A DNA stretch of 64,000 nucleotides, taken from DASSBQ01 sp040981125. GTDB taxonomy: Bacteria; Nitrospirota; Nitrospiria; Nitrospirales; Nitrospiraceae. The notes under the pieces were generated by a model. That model was not told the DNA's origin. It ran no database searches and was given only the letters and a program-made list of their open reading frames with translations. Shown here one piece after another: positions 9,173-18,102 of the stretch (the first letter of the stretch is position 1; the number at the start of each line of letters is the position of its first letter). The stretch is taken from NCBI GenBank assembly GCA_040981125.1, contig JANRMQ010000011.1, forward strand, positions 1 through 64,000, read 5' to 3'. The position numbers were made by a program, and so were the translations under genes.

Positions 9173-9748
9173 CTAAAACCCCGTCCCGATGCTGATCCCG
9201 CCGCCGGTGCGCATACCGCCGCCCCCGCCGCCAAACCCGAACACGCCGCCAAAGATGCCGATAGCGGGGCCGCCTCTGCGCGCGTAGGGATCCGGTCTGT
9301 CATTCCATACGTACAGGTGTTTGATCGCCATCGTCGGATAGCGGTACTCCGACTCATCCAGCCGCCCCTGCTCAACCCCCGTAATCTCGGCCACCATTGT
9401 GATCGGCGTACCGCCCGGCAATGTGGCCGAGTCTGTGAACTGATGATCCAGCGCCAACAGACGACCCAGTGATTCAGTCCGTTGCGCCACCGGACGCTGG
9501 TCGCTGTCGAGCGGAAGCTGGAGCACTTCGAGTTGCGTACCGCCTTTCAGGCGTTTCGTCGTCAACACCTCGCCCCCCACGACAAAAGTCCGTCCCCGGT
9601 ACGAATCAGGACTCGCGATGACTTGATCGAAGGTCAGACTCTTATCGATCTGCGGCTCCAATGAGTCCGGGACGACATCGGACGAAGCACACCCGGCCCA
9701 CGGCAGGATGCCGCTCGATAGAACAACGAACAGAGCAAATGCGCGCAT
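9173..9748 (-). CDS. slp: Slp-family outer-membrane lipoprotein
   Basis: A 191-residue lipoprotein with lipobox PWAGCASS (Cys about 20). The Slp domain follows: VPDSLEPQIDKSLTFDQVIASPDSYRG and VVGGEVLTTKRLKGGTQLEVLQLPLD are typical of the starvation-inducible Slp family, as is the VAEITGV strand. The C-terminus is Gly-rich (VFGFGGGGGGMRTGGGISIG), probably a disordered surface tail. Slp proteins lie in the outer membrane; their molecular activity is unknown. Confidence 0.85.
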   Translation of the reverse strand: MRAFALFVVLSSGILPWAGCASSDVVPDSLEPQIDKSLTFDQVIASPDSYRGRTFVVGGEVLTTKRLKGGTQLEVLQLPLDSDQRPVAQRTESLGRLLALDHQFTDSATLPGGTPITMVAEITGVEQGRLDESEYRYPTMAIKHLYVWNDRPDPYARRGGPAIGIFGGVFGFGGGGGGMRTGGGISIGTGF

Positions 9749-9830
9749 CGCGTGGCCTCGTCGCTTCCTTATTCTTATCGAGTTATCGGAGCTTGTTCAA
9801 CAATGGTTTCAGTGAGGCTCCTTCTGCGAC

Positions 9831-9836
9831 TATACT
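9831..9836 (+). promoter_or_regulatory. Candidate -10 box for the serine protease gene
   Basis: TATACT at 9831-9836 is a near-consensus -10 hexamer about 45 bases upstream of the chosen ATG at 9881. No convincing -35 box is seen at 16-18 bases spacing, so this is a weak call. Confidence 0.3.
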
Positions 9837-9880
9837 GCATATCGCCATCCGGTATCCAAACAATCGGAAAGGATCTTTCT

Positions 9881-10915
9881 ATGTCTGCTGCATCGAGTTT
9901 CACATGGCTCGCACGAGCGTGGCATGGTCCTGCGTTTCTTCTCAGCGCCGCAACTGTCGCGATCCCGCTTATCGTCCATGCCGAATCGAATGACTTCAGC
10001 GCCGCGCTCGATCGTGCGAAACGCGCTACGATCGGCGTCTTGGAAGAGACACAGGATCAGCGGACTCCCGACAAGCCGGGGAAAATCGCAATTCGTGGGA
10101 CGGGATTCCACCTCCGGGACGGCTATCTCGTCACGGCACGCCACGCCGTCGAACGGAACAGCTCGATGGGCAGGATCATTCCTCCCCAAATCCGGGTCAT
10201 GACCACGGATCTCCAGGAATTGCCCGCAACGCTCGTCGGAGATAACGCGTATGTCGACGTCGTCGTCTATCGCGTGGCCGACCAGCATCGGCCGGCCCTC
10301 GGAGCGGCCACCGGTTTTGCCGCAGCCGAAGGCAAACCGGGCGACGAGGTGTTCACCGTAGGCTATCCCATGGGATGGGGACCGACCATGGCATTTGGAC
10401 GGCTCGGGAATACCAATACGTTCCTTCAAACGGTCGATACGCGTCTGCTTCAAGCCGACCTGTCCGTATGCAGCGGGAATTCGGGTGGAGCCCTGTACAA
10501 TTCCGCCGGCGAGGTCATCGGCCTCATGCACGCCATCATTCAAACAGAGAAGGATCCGCAGGAAGCTCACTGCAGCCGAATGGCGTTCGCCGTCCCCGCC
10601 CCGCTTGCGCAACGCATCGTTCAGGCCGCGATTGACGGCAAGCCGCTGTCGTTTTCCCGCCTTGGGATTCACATGACGACCGTAAAGGACGGAACGAAAT
10701 GGCGTGTCGCGGTGCGTGACACCGTTGAACCGGCTAAATCGGCCGGGGTGCAGAAGACCGACATTATCGTGGCAATCGACGACACCGAAATCGCCGACGC
10801 CGCTCAACTCAAAAATTACCTGATTGAACGCACCGTGCCGGGCCAGCACGTGAAGCTCCGGGTCAAGCGCGGCGACATGGAACTGACCTTTCCCGTCACG
10901 TTAGCGGGTGGATGA
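9881..10915 (+). CDS. Exported trypsin-like serine protease with C-terminal PDZ domain (HtrA/Deg-like)
   Basis: A 344-residue HtrA-like protease. The start at 9881 is preceded by GGAAAGGAT and followed by a signal peptide ending near VHAES (residue 35). The catalytic triad is visible: His88 in TARHAVE, Asp126 in YVDVVVY and Ser201 in CSGNSGGA. Residues about 250-344 form a PDZ domain (RLGIHM ... PAKSAGVQKTDIIVAIDDTEIADAAQLKNYL). It should degrade or refold proteins in the periplasm. Unlike DegP it has only one PDZ domain. No dedicated regulator is adjacent. Confidence 0.88.
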   Translation: MSAASSFTWLARAWHGPAFLLSAATVAIPLIVHAESNDFSAALDRAKRATIGVLEETQDQRTPDKPGKIAIRGTGFHLRDGYLVTARHAVERNSSMGRIIPPQIRVMTTDLQELPATLVGDNAYVDVVVYRVADQHRPALGAATGFAAAEGKPGDEVFTVGYPMGWGPTMAFGRLGNTNTFLQTVDTRLLQADLSVCSGNSGGALYNSAGEVIGLMHAIIQTEKDPQEAHCSRMAFAVPAPLAQRIVQAAIDGKPLSFSRLGIHMTTVKDGTKWRVAVRDTVEPAKSAGVQKTDIIVAIDDTEIADAAQLKNYLIERTVPGQHVKLRVKRGDMELTFPVTLAGG

Positions 10916-10957
10916 CTCGTATGGGAAGGTCGGCGCACAGCCATATCAGGCCGCAGC

Positions 10958-11737
10958 CTATCCGGGGAACGTTTGATACCAGCCGTCCATGGCAACGACA
11001 CGGACCGGCATGTCGAACAGATCGGTCAGAACGGGCGCCGTCAACATCGCCTGTTTGTCGCCGTCCGCGATGACACGGCCCTTCTTGAGCAGAACTACCC
11101 GCGTGACCTCGGGCGGAATCTCGTGAATGTGATGCGTGACGAGAATCACGGTCTTCCCCTTGCTCATGAGAGCACGGATAATCTGCAAATAATGAAAACA
11201 GGCTTGGAGATCCAGTCCACCCGTCGGCTCGTCAAGCACCAGCGCCTCCGGATCATGGACCAATGCCCGTCCCAACAAAAACCGTCGTTGCTCGCCGGTG
11301 GACATTTCACCGAACGGCCGGTCCTGCAGATGAATGATGCCCATATCTTCCATAACCTCGACAGCCCGCGCCAAATCCCCATAGCTGAAGGCCTGGTGCT
11401 GATAGGTATCGACACTGGCATAGTACCCCGACAGAATGACATGGATTCCATGGGCGTTGTCCAAATATCGGTGCTGCAGGTCGTTCGAGATAACGCCTAA
11501 GCGCCGGCGCAGCTCCCATACGTCCCATCGGTCGCGACCAAACAGTTGAAACACCGTTTGGTCGCGCGGCATCGGATGCGTCTCAAGCGATAAGAGCCTC
11601 AAGAGCGTGGATTTGCCCGCCCCATTCGGGCCAAGGATCGCCGTATGGATACGCGGCGATATGCGCAGAGAGAGATCGGCCAGAACTTCCCGTTCCCCGC
11701 GACAGACCGAGGCATGTTGGATATCCACGATCATCAC
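10958..11737 (-). CDS. ABC transporter ATP-binding protein, stand-alone
   Basis: A 259-residue ATPase with Walker A GPNGAGKST (36-44), a Q-loop region ISNDLQ, the signature MSTGEQ (where LSGGQ is usual) and Walker B ALVLDEPTGG. The H-loop is LVTHHIHEI. The signature and general pattern match the ModF/YlmA-like subgroup, which often lacks a partner permease; none is encoded beside it. The start is GTG at 11737, immediately followed by ATG; the four-base GTGA overlaps the stop of a short upstream frame. Substrate unknown. Confidence 0.88.
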   Translation of the reverse strand: MMIVDIQHASVCRGEREVLADLSLRISPRIHTAILGPNGAGKSTLLRLLSLETHPMPRDQTVFQLFGRDRWDVWELRRRLGVISNDLQHRYLDNAHGIHVILSGYYASVDTYQHQAFSYGDLARAVEVMEDMGIIHLQDRPFGEMSTGEQRRFLLGRALVHDPEALVLDEPTGGLDLQACFHYLQIIRALMSKGKTVILVTHHIHEIPPEVTRVVLLKKGRVIADGDKQAMLTAPVLTDLFDMPVRVVAMDGWYQTFPG

Positions 11738-11831
11738 AATGCCGGCTTCTCCATGCTGCGCGACGAATTACTGGATATGGGCATCAGTTCTCCGCCATGC
11801 ACAAAGGACTTGGGCACACAATAATTCGGCG

Positions 11832-11936
11832 TCAGTTCCTGCCATGGAACTGGCTCCGGGTCTCCTTCGGAAACACCAAGGCGCAACCGGACAGCATCGC
11901 GACCACTATGAGAGATACAGGAGCGAAGCGCTTCAT
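11832..11936 (-). CDS. Short putative lipoprotein (34 residues), possibly frameshifted
   Basis: An ATG at 11936 is preceded by AAAGGAGG with seven bases spacing, one of the best ribosome sites in this area. It encodes a classic lipoprotein signal, MKRFAPVSLIVVAMLSGC, then only 16 more residues before TGA. In the next frame another open stretch (to TGA 11734-11736, containing ELTPNYCVPKSF and GGELMPISSNSS) continues up to the GTGA start of the ABC gene. The simplest reading is one gene of about 67 residues with a frameshift near 11840; the alternative is a genuine 34-residue lipoprotein. The sequence does not decide. Confidence 0.45.
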   Translation of the reverse strand: MKRFAPVSLIVVAMLSGCALVFPKETRSQFHGRN

Positions 11937-12122
11937 CCTGCGCCTCCTTTGCCACACCTATGCCATTCTACCCGCCCGCGGGACACTGAACCAGCGGCGG
12001 TGAGGCCAGACCAGACAACATTGTAGAACTATTGTGAGAATGTAAGTGAGTGGTCTACAGATGCAGCCCTACGGCCGGCAGAGTCATTCTTATCATCGCG
12101 GAAACCCAGGCGGGAATAGATA

Positions 12123-12143
12123 ACTCCGAAACGAATGCGGAGT
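12123..12143 (-). terminator. Weak hairpin downstream of aspS
   Basis: ACTCCG (12123-12128) pairs with CGGAGT (12138-12143) around a nine-base loop, 12 bases after the aspS stop. Read on the minus strand it is followed by a loose T-rich stretch (TTATCTATT). A modest terminator at the end of the guaB-guaA-rluB-aspS run is plausible. Confidence 0.4.
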
Positions 12144-12154
12144 AAGGAATATCG

Positions 12155-13918
12155 TTACTCAATCAGATCCAACTTGATCCGTAACTCTTTCAACTGCTCC
12201 GGACTAACGGCGGACGGCGCCTCGGTCATGGGACATTGAGCCTTCTGCGTCTTCGGGAAGGCGATGACATCGCGAATCGAATCGGCCCCGCCGAGCAACA
12301 TGATCAGCCGGTCCAGGCCGAACGCGATCCCGCCGTGCGGCGGCGCCCCGTAGTCGAGCGCCTCCAGAAGGAAGCCGAACTTGGCGTGCGCCTGATCCTT
12401 CGTGATGCCGAGGAGATCCAGAATGCGAAGCTGGATATCGCTGCGATGATTGCGGATGCTGCCGCCGCCGATTTCGCTGCCGTTCAGCACCATATCGTAA
12501 GCCTTAGCCCTGGCTTTCAGCGGGTCGCTGTCGAGGTACGGCAGATCCTCATCCATCGGCGCGGCAAACGGGTTGTGCATGAAGATATAGCGCTTCTCTT
12601 CCGGAGAATAGTCAAGCAGCGGGAATTCGGTTACCCACAGGGGTCGCCAAGCGGCCGTATCGATCAAATTCAATTCTTCTCCCAGCAGGAGACGAATCCG
12701 CCCCAGCACATCGTGCACGACTGCGGTCTGATCCGCGCCAAACAGAATCAAATCTCCCGATGCCGCCTCGGGCAAGGCCGCCCGCAGTCCCGGGGCATCC
12801 AAAAATTTTGCGACGACTGATTCGAGTTGCCCGTCTGCGGTTATCTTCACCCAGGCCAATCCCTTGGCCCCGAAACTTTTGGCGGTCTCTCCGAGCGAAT
12901 CAATGCGGCTTCGGGCGATGGTCGCCCCGCCTTTGACGATCAGCGCCTTCACCACACCGCCTTTGGCCGCCGCTTCCTTGAAGACTTTGAATTGGCTTGC
13001 GGCGGCGAACGCAGTCACATCGTGGAGCGGCATTTCGAACCGCAAGTCCGGCTTATCCGATCCGTAGCGCCCCATCGCCTCCGCATAGGTCAAGCGGGGA
13101 AACGGCTGCGGAAGCAGGACCCCGCCGGCTTCCTTGAAGACCGAGCAGATCATCCGCTCCATCAAGGCCATGACCTGTTCACGCTCCACGAAGGACATTT
13201 CTATATCGATCTGCGTAAACTCCGGCTGCCGGTCGTTGCGCAGATCCTCATCGCGGAAACAGCGGGCGATCTGGTAATACCGATCCATGCCGCCGATCAT
13301 CAGGACCTGCTTGAACAACTGAGGCGATTGCGGGAGCGCGAAAAACATGCCCGGGTTGACGCGGCTGGGCACGAGGTAATCGCGCGCGCCTTCGGGGGTG
13401 CTTTTGGTCAAGACTGGCGTCTCGATCTCTAGAAATTCTTCGCGGTTTAGAAACGTCCGCACCGATTGGGTCACCGCATGTCGCAATCCCATCAACCGTT
13501 GCATCCTCGGGCGTCGTAAATCCAGATAGCGGTATTTGAGCCGGATCGCCTCGGTCACATCCGCCTCGTCGTCGATGACGAACGGAGGCGTCTTGGCTTC
13601 GTTGAGCACCTCCACCGCGTCGACCAACAACTCGATCTCGCCCGTCGGCAAGTTCGGATTCTTCGACTCTTCCGGCCGGACGGCTACCGTTCCTTCCACG
13701 GACACGACGCATTCGCTCCTGAGCGTGTGCGCCGCGTCATGGACCGCCGCATTGCGCTCGGCGTTAAACACCACTTGCGTAATGCCGGTGCGATCCCGCA
13801 GGTCGATAAACATGACGGTTCCGTGATCACGACGCCGCTGGACCCAGCCCTGGAGCACGACGCTCTGTCCGGCCTGTCCTCGCGTCAATTCTCCGCATCG
13901 ATGGGTGCGCTGTTTCAT
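12155..13918 (-). CDS. aspS: Aspartate-tRNA ligase, bacterial type
   Basis: A 587-residue class II synthetase that charges tRNA-Asp (or Asp and Asn tRNAs in a non-discriminating form). The N-terminal OB-fold anticodon domain spans residues 1-105 (GWVQRRRDHGTVMFIDLRDRTGITQVVF). Motif 2 is around RCFRDEDLRNDRQPEFTQIDIE; a GAD insertion domain covers about 280-410, as in bacterial AspRS; motif 3 is GGIAFGLDRLIMLLGG near 540. The ATG overlaps the rluB stop by four bases (ATGA). Confidence 0.96.
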   Translation of the reverse strand: MKQRTHRCGELTRGQAGQSVVLQGWVQRRRDHGTVMFIDLRDRTGITQVVFNAERNAAVHDAAHTLRSECVVSVEGTVAVRPEESKNPNLPTGEIELLVDAVEVLNEAKTPPFVIDDEADVTEAIRLKYRYLDLRRPRMQRLMGLRHAVTQSVRTFLNREEFLEIETPVLTKSTPEGARDYLVPSRVNPGMFFALPQSPQLFKQVLMIGGMDRYYQIARCFRDEDLRNDRQPEFTQIDIEMSFVEREQVMALMERMICSVFKEAGGVLLPQPFPRLTYAEAMGRYGSDKPDLRFEMPLHDVTAFAAASQFKVFKEAAAKGGVVKALIVKGGATIARSRIDSLGETAKSFGAKGLAWVKITADGQLESVVAKFLDAPGLRAALPEAASGDLILFGADQTAVVHDVLGRIRLLLGEELNLIDTAAWRPLWVTEFPLLDYSPEEKRYIFMHNPFAAPMDEDLPYLDSDPLKARAKAYDMVLNGSEIGGGSIRNHRSDIQLRILDLLGITKDQAHAKFGFLLEALDYGAPPHGGIAFGLDRLIMLLGGADSIRDVIAFPKTQKAQCPMTEAPSAVSPEQLKELRIKLDLIE

Positions 13919-14724
13919 GCCGTTCTCCTCATGGCAGGCCGCGCGCCGCCATGACTCCGCTGCTGCGCCGGACGGCGGCGCTTCTCCGACTCGGGGCTCA
14001 TACGTTTCTTCACCAGATCACGCAAGACATTGGCTTCACGGTCCGTCAAAAATCGATACTCGCCGGGCGCCATGTTCCCCAGCGCCAATGATCCCATGCG
14101 GACCCGGACGAGCTTCAGCACCGGATGTCCCACGGCCTCCAACATGCGTTTCACTTGATGCTTGCGTCCCTCATGAATGGTGATCTCCACCCAAGAATTG
14201 CTTTCCGCCTTCCGTATCTTTTTCACGTGAGCCGGCGCCGTCACGCCGTCATCAAGTTGCACGCCAGTCTCCAGCGCCTGAATATCTTCTTCTTTCAGAA
14301 CGCCTTTGACCTTGACCAGATACGTCTTGGGCACGTGATATTTGGGGTGGAGCAGCGTCTGCGCCAACGAGCCGTTGTTCGTCAACAACATCAGACCTTC
14401 GCTGTCAAAATCGAGTCGGCCTACGGGAAAGACCCGTACCGTGACGCCCGGGAGGAAATCTTTCACGGTGGGCCGCCCCTCCGGATCCTGCAAGGTCGAC
14501 ATCACATTCTTCGGTTTGTGCAACAGCACATAGACATAGGGCTGGGCGGCTCTGATGTGACGCCCGTCTACTTTGACATGGTCTTTGTCCGCATCGACTT
14601 TCGTCCCCAACTCGCGCACGATTTTGCCGTTCACCGTCACACGGCCGGCCGTAATCATCTCCTCGGCCTTCCGCCGCGAGGCAAGCCCGGTTCCAGCAAT
14701 GAGTTTTTGTAATCTGACTTCCAT
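13915..14724 (-). CDS. rluB: 23S rRNA pseudouridine synthase, RluB-like
   Basis: About 269 residues from the ATG at 14724. An S4 RNA-binding domain opens it (MEVRLQKLIAGTGLASRRKAEEMITAGRVTVNG), then the RsuA-type catalytic domain with PVGRLDFDSEGLMLLTN containing the catalytic Asp near residue 103. HEGRKHQVKRMLEAVGHPV is the third family motif. RluB modifies a uridine in helix 93 region of 23S rRNA. The basic C-terminal tail (KKRMSPESEKRRRPAQQ) probably helps rRNA binding. A longer frame from GTG 14757 runs into the structured element upstream and is less likely. Translationally coupled to aspS by ATGA. Confidence 0.9.
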   Translation of the reverse strand: MEVRLQKLIAGTGLASRRKAEEMITAGRVTVNGKIVRELGTKVDADKDHVKVDGRHIRAAQPYVYVLLHKPKNVMSTLQDPEGRPTVKDFLPGVTVRVFPVGRLDFDSEGLMLLTNNGSLAQTLLHPKYHVPKTYLVKVKGVLKEEDIQALETGVQLDDGVTAPAHVKKIRKAESNSWVEITIHEGRKHQVKRMLEAVGHPVLKLVRVRMGSLALGNMAPGEYRFLTDREANVLRDLVKKRMSPESEKRRRPAQQRSHGGARPAMRRTA

Positions 14725-14752
14725 TTCCTCGCCTACATCACCAAATGGGCCC

Positions 14753-14923
14753 GGCACGAGTCACTCGCGACATTCGCCGAAGGAGCGGAATAGCCTTTCG
14801 GGATTTTGCGAGAGGGAAAGCTGGAACTGACTGAGGAACCACGGTCCGCAACGACCGTGTCGAAGGAATTCCAGAAGGCTTCCGCTCGCCAAATCCGAAA
14901 GGCGCGAAGCGATGAGTCGTGCC
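14753..14923. repeat. Long imperfect inverted-repeat element (architecture class B) between guaA and rluB
   Basis: The outer arms are GGCACGAGTCACTCGC starting at 14753 and GCGATGAGTCGTGCC ending at 14923, complementary with one mismatch and one bulge. Nested inside are CCTTTCGGGATTTTGCGAG with CTCGCCAAATCCGAAAGG, then CTGGAA with TTCCAG, and a terminal ACGGTC-N6-GACCGT hairpin. The whole 171 bases can fold into one rod. It ends five bases before the guaA stop codon (TAG, 14929-14931). Open frames across it are by-products of the repeat. Confidence 0.75.
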
Positions 14924-14928
14924 AAGCC

Positions 14929-16485
14929 CTACTCCCATTCGATCGTGCTCGGCGGTTTCGAGCTGATGTCATAGACGACCCGATTGACGCCCTTCACTTC
15001 ATTGATGATGCGGTTGGAAATGGCGCCGAGCAGTTCAGGCGGGATCCTCGCCCAGTCGGCGGTCATTCCATCCAGGCTCGTCACCGCCCTGATCGCGATG
15101 ACATGATCATACGTGCGCTGATCTCCCATGACGCCGACCGTCCGGATCGGCAGCAAGACAGCGAAGGCCTGCCAAATATCGCGATAGAGCTGAGCCCCCC
15201 GTATCTCCTGGTCCACGATGACTTCCGCCGCTCGGAGGATAGCCAGCCGCTCCTTCGTCACGGCGCCCAGCACGCGGATCGCGAGTCCGGGGCCGGGAAA
15301 CGGCTGGCGCCAGATGATGTCATCCGGCAATCCTAATTCTTTGCCCAATACCCGCACTTCGTCCTTGAATAACTCCCGCAGCGGTTCGACCAGCTTCAAT
15401 CTCATTTTGGTCGGCAACCCACCGACATTATGGTGTGTTTTGATGGTCGCCGACGGCCCTTTGAAGCTGATGCTCTCAATGACGTCCGGATACAACGTGC
15501 CTTGCACGAGGAATTTCACGCCCTTCAGTTTCTTGGCTTCCTGTTCGAAATTCTTGATGAACAAGCGGCCGATGATTTTGCGTTTGCGCTCCGGGTCGGT
15601 CACATTCTTGAGCCCGCGTATGAATTCATCGGATCGATCCAGAAAGCGCAGATTCAGGTTCAGATGGGCACTAAACATCTTCTGAACCTGCTCCCCTTCT
15701 CCGCTTCTCAAGAGCCCGTTATCCACGAAGACGCAGGTCAACTGCTCGCCGATGGCTCGATGCGTGAGGGCCGCCGCAACCGATGAATCGACGCCGCCGC
15801 TCAACGCACAGATCACCCGTTCCTTGCCGACATCCTGCCTGATCTGTTCGATCGCCGCCTCGACGTACGATCGCATGGTCCAAGTCGGCCGGCACCCGCA
15901 GATGTCATAGACAAAGTTGCGTAGGATGCTCGCGCCCTCGGGCGTATGGGCGACTTCGGGATGGAACTGCAGGCAGTACACTCGTTGTTTCGCATCATCC
16001 CGCTTCATCGCGGCAACGGGGGAATTGCCGGTGTGGGCGATGGATCGGAATCCCGGCGGCATGCGCTCGATGCGGTCTCCATGGGACATCCAGACGACCG
16101 TGGACCCGCTTGTTCCCACGCCTTTAAACAGGTCGGATCGATCGTCGATGTGCAGCTCGGCTCGCCCGAACTCCCGATGCGCGGCTTTCCCGACGTCGCC
16201 GCCGGCCAAATGCGTAATCAGCTGCATGCCGTAACAAATACCCAGGATCGGAATGCCCTGCTCAAATAATTCCTTGGGAACCAGCGGCGCCTTTTTCTCG
16301 TACACGCTCGACGGGCCGCCGGACAAGACAATACCGGACGGACGATAGGCCAGGATGGTGGCGAGAGGGACGGTGCAAGGAAGAATTTGGCTGTAGACCT
16401 GGGCTTCGCGGATGCGCCGGGCAATCAGCTGCGTGTACTGCGAGCCGAAATCCAGGACGAGGATTCTATCGTGCCAGAGTTCCAT
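14929..16485 (-). CDS. guaA: GMP synthase (glutamine-hydrolysing)
   Basis: A 518-residue enzyme converting XMP to GMP with glutamine and ATP. The N-terminal class I amidotransferase has the nucleophile elbow GICYGMQ (Cys about 84) and the catalytic His/Glu in QFHPEVAHT near 175. The ATP pyrophosphatase domain has the P-loop SGGVDSS near 230, and the C-terminal dimerisation domain ends SKPPSTIEWE, the invariant GuaA tail. It follows guaB with a 108-base gap holding heptad repeats. Confidence 0.97.
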   Translation of the reverse strand: MELWHDRILVLDFGSQYTQLIARRIREAQVYSQILPCTVPLATILAYRPSGIVLSGGPSSVYEKKAPLVPKELFEQGIPILGICYGMQLITHLAGGDVGKAAHREFGRAELHIDDRSDLFKGVGTSGSTVVWMSHGDRIERMPPGFRSIAHTGNSPVAAMKRDDAKQRVYCLQFHPEVAHTPEGASILRNFVYDICGCRPTWTMRSYVEAAIEQIRQDVGKERVICALSGGVDSSVAAALTHRAIGEQLTCVFVDNGLLRSGEGEQVQKMFSAHLNLNLRFLDRSDEFIRGLKNVTDPERKRKIIGRLFIKNFEQEAKKLKGVKFLVQGTLYPDVIESISFKGPSATIKTHHNVGGLPTKMRLKLVEPLRELFKDEVRVLGKELGLPDDIIWRQPFPGPGLAIRVLGAVTKERLAILRAAEVIVDQEIRGAQLYRDIWQAFAVLLPIRTVGVMGDQRTYDHVIAIRAVTSLDGMTADWARIPPELLGAISNRIINEVKGVNRVVYDISSKPPSTIEWE

Positions 16486-16500
16486 GAAGAACCGTTAGAC

Positions 16501-16590
16501 GTGAAGCGTGAGGAGTGAGGGATGAATTGAATGGGTCACAGGTGAATCTGACGGTGAATCATCGTCGCCTAACACCTGACACCTGACGCG
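16501..16590. repeat. Degenerate heptanucleotide repeats between guaB and guaA
   Basis: From 16501 the sequence falls into 7-base units GTGAAGC, GTGAGGA, GTGAGGG, ATGAATT; from about 16574 a second array reads CACCTGA, CACCTGA, CGCGAGG. Units are imperfect but phase is kept. No gene or hairpin explains it. Confidence 0.55.
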
Positions 16591-16593
16591 AGG

Positions 16594-18060
16594 TCATTCC
16601 CAATCGGTGCGGTAGTTCGGCGCTTCTTTGGTGATGATGACATCGTGGACATGGCCTTCCCGAAGCCCGGCGACCGTCTGCCGGATAAATGTGGCCTTCT
16701 CTTGAAGTTCGGGGATGGTCTTACAACCGCAGTACCCCATTCCGGATTTCACTCCGCCCACCAGTTGATAGATGTGGGGCGCCAATGCGCCCTTATAGGG
16801 AACCCGCCCTTCAATCCCCTCGGGTACCAGCTTGGGCGCCGGCCGTCCAGCCTGCCCATACCGATCGCCGCCGCCGCGTTCCATGGCGCCGATCGAACCC
16901 ATGCCACGATACACCTTATAGGTCCTTGCCTGGTACAACACGGTCTCGCCCGGTGATTCTTCGGTTCCGGCGAGCAGGCTTCCCAGCATGACGGCTGATG
17001 CGCCCGCCGCCAACGCTTTCGTAATATCACCGGAGTACTTAATGCCTCCGTCAGCCACGATGGGAATGCCGCTGCCCGCCAATGCCTTGGCGCAATCCGC
17101 AATGGCCGTGAGTTGCGGCATCCCGGCCCCCGAGACGATGCGCGTGGTGCAAATCGAGCCGGGCCCCACCCCCACTTTGACGGCATCGACACCGGCCTTC
17201 CGCAGATCTTTGGCCGCTTGCGCCGTCGCGATATTGCCCGCCACGACCTCCAGATCAGGATAATGCTTCTTGACCATTTTGACGGTATCGAGCACCGCCT
17301 GGGAATGTCCGTGGGCGGTATCGACGACGACCACATCAACCCCGGCTTTCGCCAACGCTTCTACGCGATCCTTTGTGTCGGGACCGACTCCCAGCGCAGC
17401 GCCGACGCGCAAACGACCATGACCGTCCTTGCAGGCATTCGGATACTGAATACGTTTTTCAATATCCTTGATGGTGATTAAACCTTTGAGGTCGAAATTC
17501 TTATTGACCACCGGCAGTTTTTCGATCCGATGCTCATGGAGGATTTCCCGCGCTTTTTCCAGGCTCGTGCCTTCAGGAGCCGTGATCAGCTTTTCACGCT
17601 TCATGACCTGCGAGACTTTCAGTTCCATCCGCGTTTCGAATCGCAGATCCCGATTGGTCAAAATGCCGACGAGTTTGCCCTCTTTAGTCACCGGGATGCC
17701 GGAGATCCGGTATTTTGCCATGAGGTTGTGCGCGTCACGAATAGTTTGATCCGGCGCAATCGTCACGGGGTCAAGAATCATCCCGCTCTCGGATTTTTTG
17801 ACCTTATCGACCTCCGCCGCCTGATCCTGCGGCGCCAACACTCGATGAATGATGCCGATCCCGCCTTCCCGGGCCAGCGCGATCGCCATGCGCGCCTCGG
17901 TCACGGTATCCATCGCCGAACTGACGATCGGAATGTTAATGCGGATATTGCGGGAAAAAATCGTCTTGGTGTCGACTTGGCTGGGGACGACCTGCGATCT
18001 CGCCGGCACCAGAACCACGTCATCGAATGTCAGCCCGACCCGCACCTCTTTATCGAGCAT
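16594..18060 (-). CDS. guaB: IMP dehydrogenase
   Basis: A 488-residue NAD-dependent enzyme oxidising IMP to XMP, the first committed step to GMP. The TIM barrel starts with LTFDDVVLVPARS, is interrupted by two CBS domains (about residues 95-210), and the catalytic loop GPGSICTTR carries the active Cys near 305. The IMP-binding VADGGIKYSGDITKALAAGA and the flap EGRVPYKG are present. It heads the guaB-guaA-rluB-aspS run. Confidence 0.97.
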   Translation of the reverse strand: MLDKEVRVGLTFDDVVLVPARSQVVPSQVDTKTIFSRNIRINIPIVSSAMDTVTEARMAIALAREGGIGIIHRVLAPQDQAAEVDKVKKSESGMILDPVTIAPDQTIRDAHNLMAKYRISGIPVTKEGKLVGILTNRDLRFETRMELKVSQVMKREKLITAPEGTSLEKAREILHEHRIEKLPVVNKNFDLKGLITIKDIEKRIQYPNACKDGHGRLRVGAALGVGPDTKDRVEALAKAGVDVVVVDTAHGHSQAVLDTVKMVKKHYPDLEVVAGNIATAQAAKDLRKAGVDAVKVGVGPGSICTTRIVSGAGMPQLTAIADCAKALAGSGIPIVADGGIKYSGDITKALAAGASAVMLGSLLAGTEESPGETVLYQARTYKVYRGMGSIGAMERGGGDRYGQAGRPAPKLVPEGIEGRVPYKGALAPHIYQLVGGVKSGMGYCGCKTIPELQEKATFIRQTVAGLREGHVHDVIITKEAPNYRTDWE

Positions 18061-18102
18061 CCATCACTCCATTCCGGCGCTGATGGTTGAAACCTGCATG
18101 GT

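Noticed and set aside
14733..14972. 79-residue minus-strand frame upstream of rluB
   Set aside because: It lies across element B and overlaps the guaA end; composition (Arg/Ser-rich) is that of a shadow frame.
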